A stretch of DNA of 9,021 nt from an uncultured Prevotella sp. (GTDB taxonomy: Bacteria > Bacteroidota > Bacteroidia > Bacteroidales > Bacteroidaceae), in NCBI GenBank assembly GCA_945827565.1, contig CALZNR010000033.1:1-9021 (forward strand), read 5' to 3'. The notes under the pieces were generated by a model that had not been told where the DNA came from, did not search any database, and worked only from the letters and a program-made list of their open reading frames with translations. A program made the translations under genes and the position numbers. Position 1 is the stretch's first letter. Each line of letters opens with the position of its first letter. This document shows, piece after piece, positions 5,494-9,021 of the stretch.

Positions 5494-5526
5494 CAAAGGT
5501 AAAATTATTTTATGAAAACCAACAAG
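5494..5526 (-). promoter_or_regulatory. Bacteroidetes-type promoter for the hemerythrin-HTH gene
   Basis: On the minus strand TACCTTTG (5501-5494) matches the -7 consensus. A weak -33 element CTTG (5526-5523) lies 21 bp upstream. The predicted transcript start near 5489 gives a leader of about 55 nt to the ATG at 5434. The same octamer drives the divergent antiporter gene. Confidence 0.65.
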
Positions 5527-5600
5527 AAAACAGGTCACTAAAAATGAGTAATTCCGTTCTTTTTTATCTTCTATTCATCCTTTATTCTGATTATAAATTG

Positions 5601-5608
5601 TACCTTTG
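5601..5608 (+). promoter_or_regulatory. Bacteroidetes-type -7 element for the antiporter gene
   Basis: TACCTTTG on the plus strand matches TAnnTTTG and is identical to the -7 element of the divergent hemerythrin-HTH gene. A clear -33 TTTG at the usual distance is missing; the nearest T-rich block is TTTA at 5581-5584. Transcription would start near 5613, leaving about 46 nt before the ATG at 5659. Confidence 0.6.
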
Positions 5609-5658
5609 CACCCGTTGATCCCAGGTAGATTACCCTCCATTTACATATCGTTCATGCC

Positions 5659-6966
5659 ATGACACATCCACAGTCATCCTCTCCCACTTCCCAACGGCGC
5701 AGTCTTATGGCACTCAGTCCGCTCTTTGTGTTCCTGTGCCTTTATTTGGTCACCTCGGTCATCATCAATGATTTTTACAAGGTGCCTATCACTGTGGCAT
5801 TTCTGGTATCTACCATCTATGCCATCGCCATCACCCGTGGCGAGAGCATTGAAAGTCGCATCAACATCTTTTCTGCTGGCGCCGCCCATAAGAATGTGAT
5901 GCTGATGATATGGATATTCATCCTCGCCGGTGCCTTTGCACAGGCTGCAAAATGTATGGGTGCCATCCAAGCCACCGTAAATCTTACCATGAACCTGTTG
6001 CCCAACAGCCTGCTGCTGCCAGGCATCTTTCTTGCAGCCTGCTTCATATCCCTGTCTATAGGTACATCGGTGGGCACCATAGTGGCCCTCACCCCTGTGG
6101 CAGTGGGCATTGCAGAACATACCTCGGTGGGCATCCCCTTCATGGTGGCAGTGGTAGTGGGCGGTGCCTTCTTTGGCGACAACCTGTCGTTCATCTCCGA
6201 TACCACCATTGCAGCTACCAAGACCATGGGATGCAAGATGCGCGACAAGTTCAAGATGAACAGTGCCATTGCCTTTCCTGCGGCTATAGTGGTGTTACTG
6301 ATTTATGTGTTTCTGGGAGCCGATGTGCATACCCGCTCCCTTTCTGGCGAAGTGCAGTGGTACGCCATCCTGCCCTACCTCACCGTACTGGTACTCGCTG
6401 TTCTCGGTGTCAACGTCATGGTGGTGCTCACCATCGGCATCATCCTTACGGGTATCATTGGATTGCCCACAGGGCAGATGACACTGTGGCAGTGGTTTGA
6501 AGCCATGGGCGATGGCATTATGGGAATGGGAGAACTGATTATCGTAACAATGATGGCAGGAGGAATGATGGCATTGATACGCCACAACGGAGGCATGAAC
6601 TATCTTATCCATCTGCTCACCAAACGCATCAAAGGCAGAAGGGGTGCGGAAATGAGCATCGCCACCTTAGTAGGATTATCCAATGTGTGCACTGCCAACA
6701 ACACCATTGCCATCATCACCGCAGGACCCATTGCCAACGAGATTGCAGGCAGATATCATCTTGACAATCGCAAATGTGCCTGTATATTAGACACCTTTTC
6801 ATGTCTGGTGCAGGGCATTATTCCCTACGGAGCACAACTGCTCATGGCAGCAGGCTTGTCGCATGTATCTCCAGCAGCCATCATCGGCTATCTGTATTAT
6901 CCCGTCACCTTGGGGGTGTTCGCACTGCTCAGCATCCTTCTGAACTATCCTCGGCGCGGGAGTTGA
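5659..6966 (+). CDS. NhaC-family Na+/H+ antiporter
   Basis: The product has 435 residues and is a polytopic inner-membrane protein with about ten or more hydrophobic segments. It is placed in the NhaC-type antiporter family by VVVGGAFFGDNLSFISDTT at about 166-183, with further support from SIGTSVGTIVALTPVAVGIA (about 133-152) and the Asn/Thr-rich LSNVCTANNTIAIITAGPIA (about 340-359). Such proteins normally exchange internal Na+ for external H+, though some relatives carry organic anions with Na+. The N-terminus (1-18) is polar and the first membrane helix starts near residue 19, which supports the ATG at 5659. The gene is divergent from the hemerythrin regulator and stops 4 bp before the convergent ligA stop. 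Exchange of Na+ and H+ would couple to the Na+ gradient made by the decarboxylase encoded upstream, but a direct functional link is only inferred. The family call is good; ion specificity is not certain. Confidence 0.85.
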   Translation: MTHPQSSSPTSQRRSLMALSPLFVFLCLYLVTSVIINDFYKVPITVAFLVSTIYAIAITRGESIESRINIFSAGAAHKNVMLMIWIFILAGAFAQAAKCMGAIQATVNLTMNLLPNSLLLPGIFLAACFISLSIGTSVGTIVALTPVAVGIAEHTSVGIPFMVAVVVGGAFFGDNLSFISDTTIAATKTMGCKMRDKFKMNSAIAFPAAIVVLLIYVFLGADVHTRSLSGEVQWYAILPYLTVLVLAVLGVNVMVVLTIGIILTGIIGLPTGQMTLWQWFEAMGDGIMGMGELIIVTMMAGGMMALIRHNGGMNYLIHLLTKRIKGRRGAEMSIATLVGLSNVCTANNTIAIITAGPIANEIAGRYHLDNRKCACILDTFSCLVQGIIPYGAQLLMAAGLSHVSPAAIIGYLYYPVTLGVFALLSILLNYPRRGS

Positions 6967-6970
6967 CTAC

Positions 6971-9019
<2,049 letters not shown>

Positions 9020-9021
9020 CG

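Noticed and set aside
5817..6612. Open frames on both strands within the NhaC gene
   Set aside because: They are Cys/His-rich or Met/Pro-rich translations of membrane-protein codons in other frames, without a start context or family signature.

Overview
The window looks like a Bacteroidales chromosome segment, probably Prevotella-like. This rests on promoter elements of the Bacteroidetes type (TAnnTTTG, some with an upstream TTTG/TTG), on A-rich leaders mostly lacking Shine-Dalgarno sites, and on family-typical proteins: a Na+-pumping decarboxylase whose gamma subunit carries a lamin-tail domain, and a Bacteroidetes-style LigA. I cannot name the species from this alone. Bases 1-45 are not biological. 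They are the end of an Illumina P5 adapter, an i5 index and the Nextera read-1 transposase adapter, so genomic sequence starts at base 46.

Layout. 46-398 (+) is the C-terminal end of an AspT/YidE/YbjL-family transporter. 455-3096 (+) holds three subunits of a membrane Na+-translocating biotin-dependent decarboxylase (gamma/OadG, separate biotin carrier, beta/OadB). The carboxyltransferase alpha subunit is not in view. 3100-3705 (+), starting 3 bp after the beta subunit, is a small regulator with a degenerate receiver-like domain and a LuxR-type HTH. A terminator-like hairpin plus T-run lies inside this gene. On the minus strand come a compact sigma-70-family factor (3751-4347) and, upstream of it, a regulator that fuses a DUF542-like domain, a hemerythrin domain and a LuxR-type HTH (4481-5434). 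Between these two genes a terminator for the upstream gene and a promoter for the sigma gene are directly abutted. A divergent promoter region (5435-5658) separates the hemerythrin regulator from an NhaC-family Na+/H+ antiporter gene (5659-6966, +). The window ends with ligA (6971-8974, minus), convergent with the antiporter gene at a 4-bp gap, and its -7 promoter element at 9005-9012.

How the genes may work together (inference): decarboxylation of a dicarboxylic acid or its CoA thioester by the biotin complex would export Na+, and an NhaC-type antiporter exchanges Na+ for H+, so the window has a sodium-energetics theme. The two LuxR-type regulators share nearly half-identical HTH modules. 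One carries a probable diiron sensor domain and the other a non-phosphorylatable receiver-like domain. They may respond to oxygen, NO or redox state and control the neighbouring fermentative energy genes, but nothing in the sequence proves those targets.
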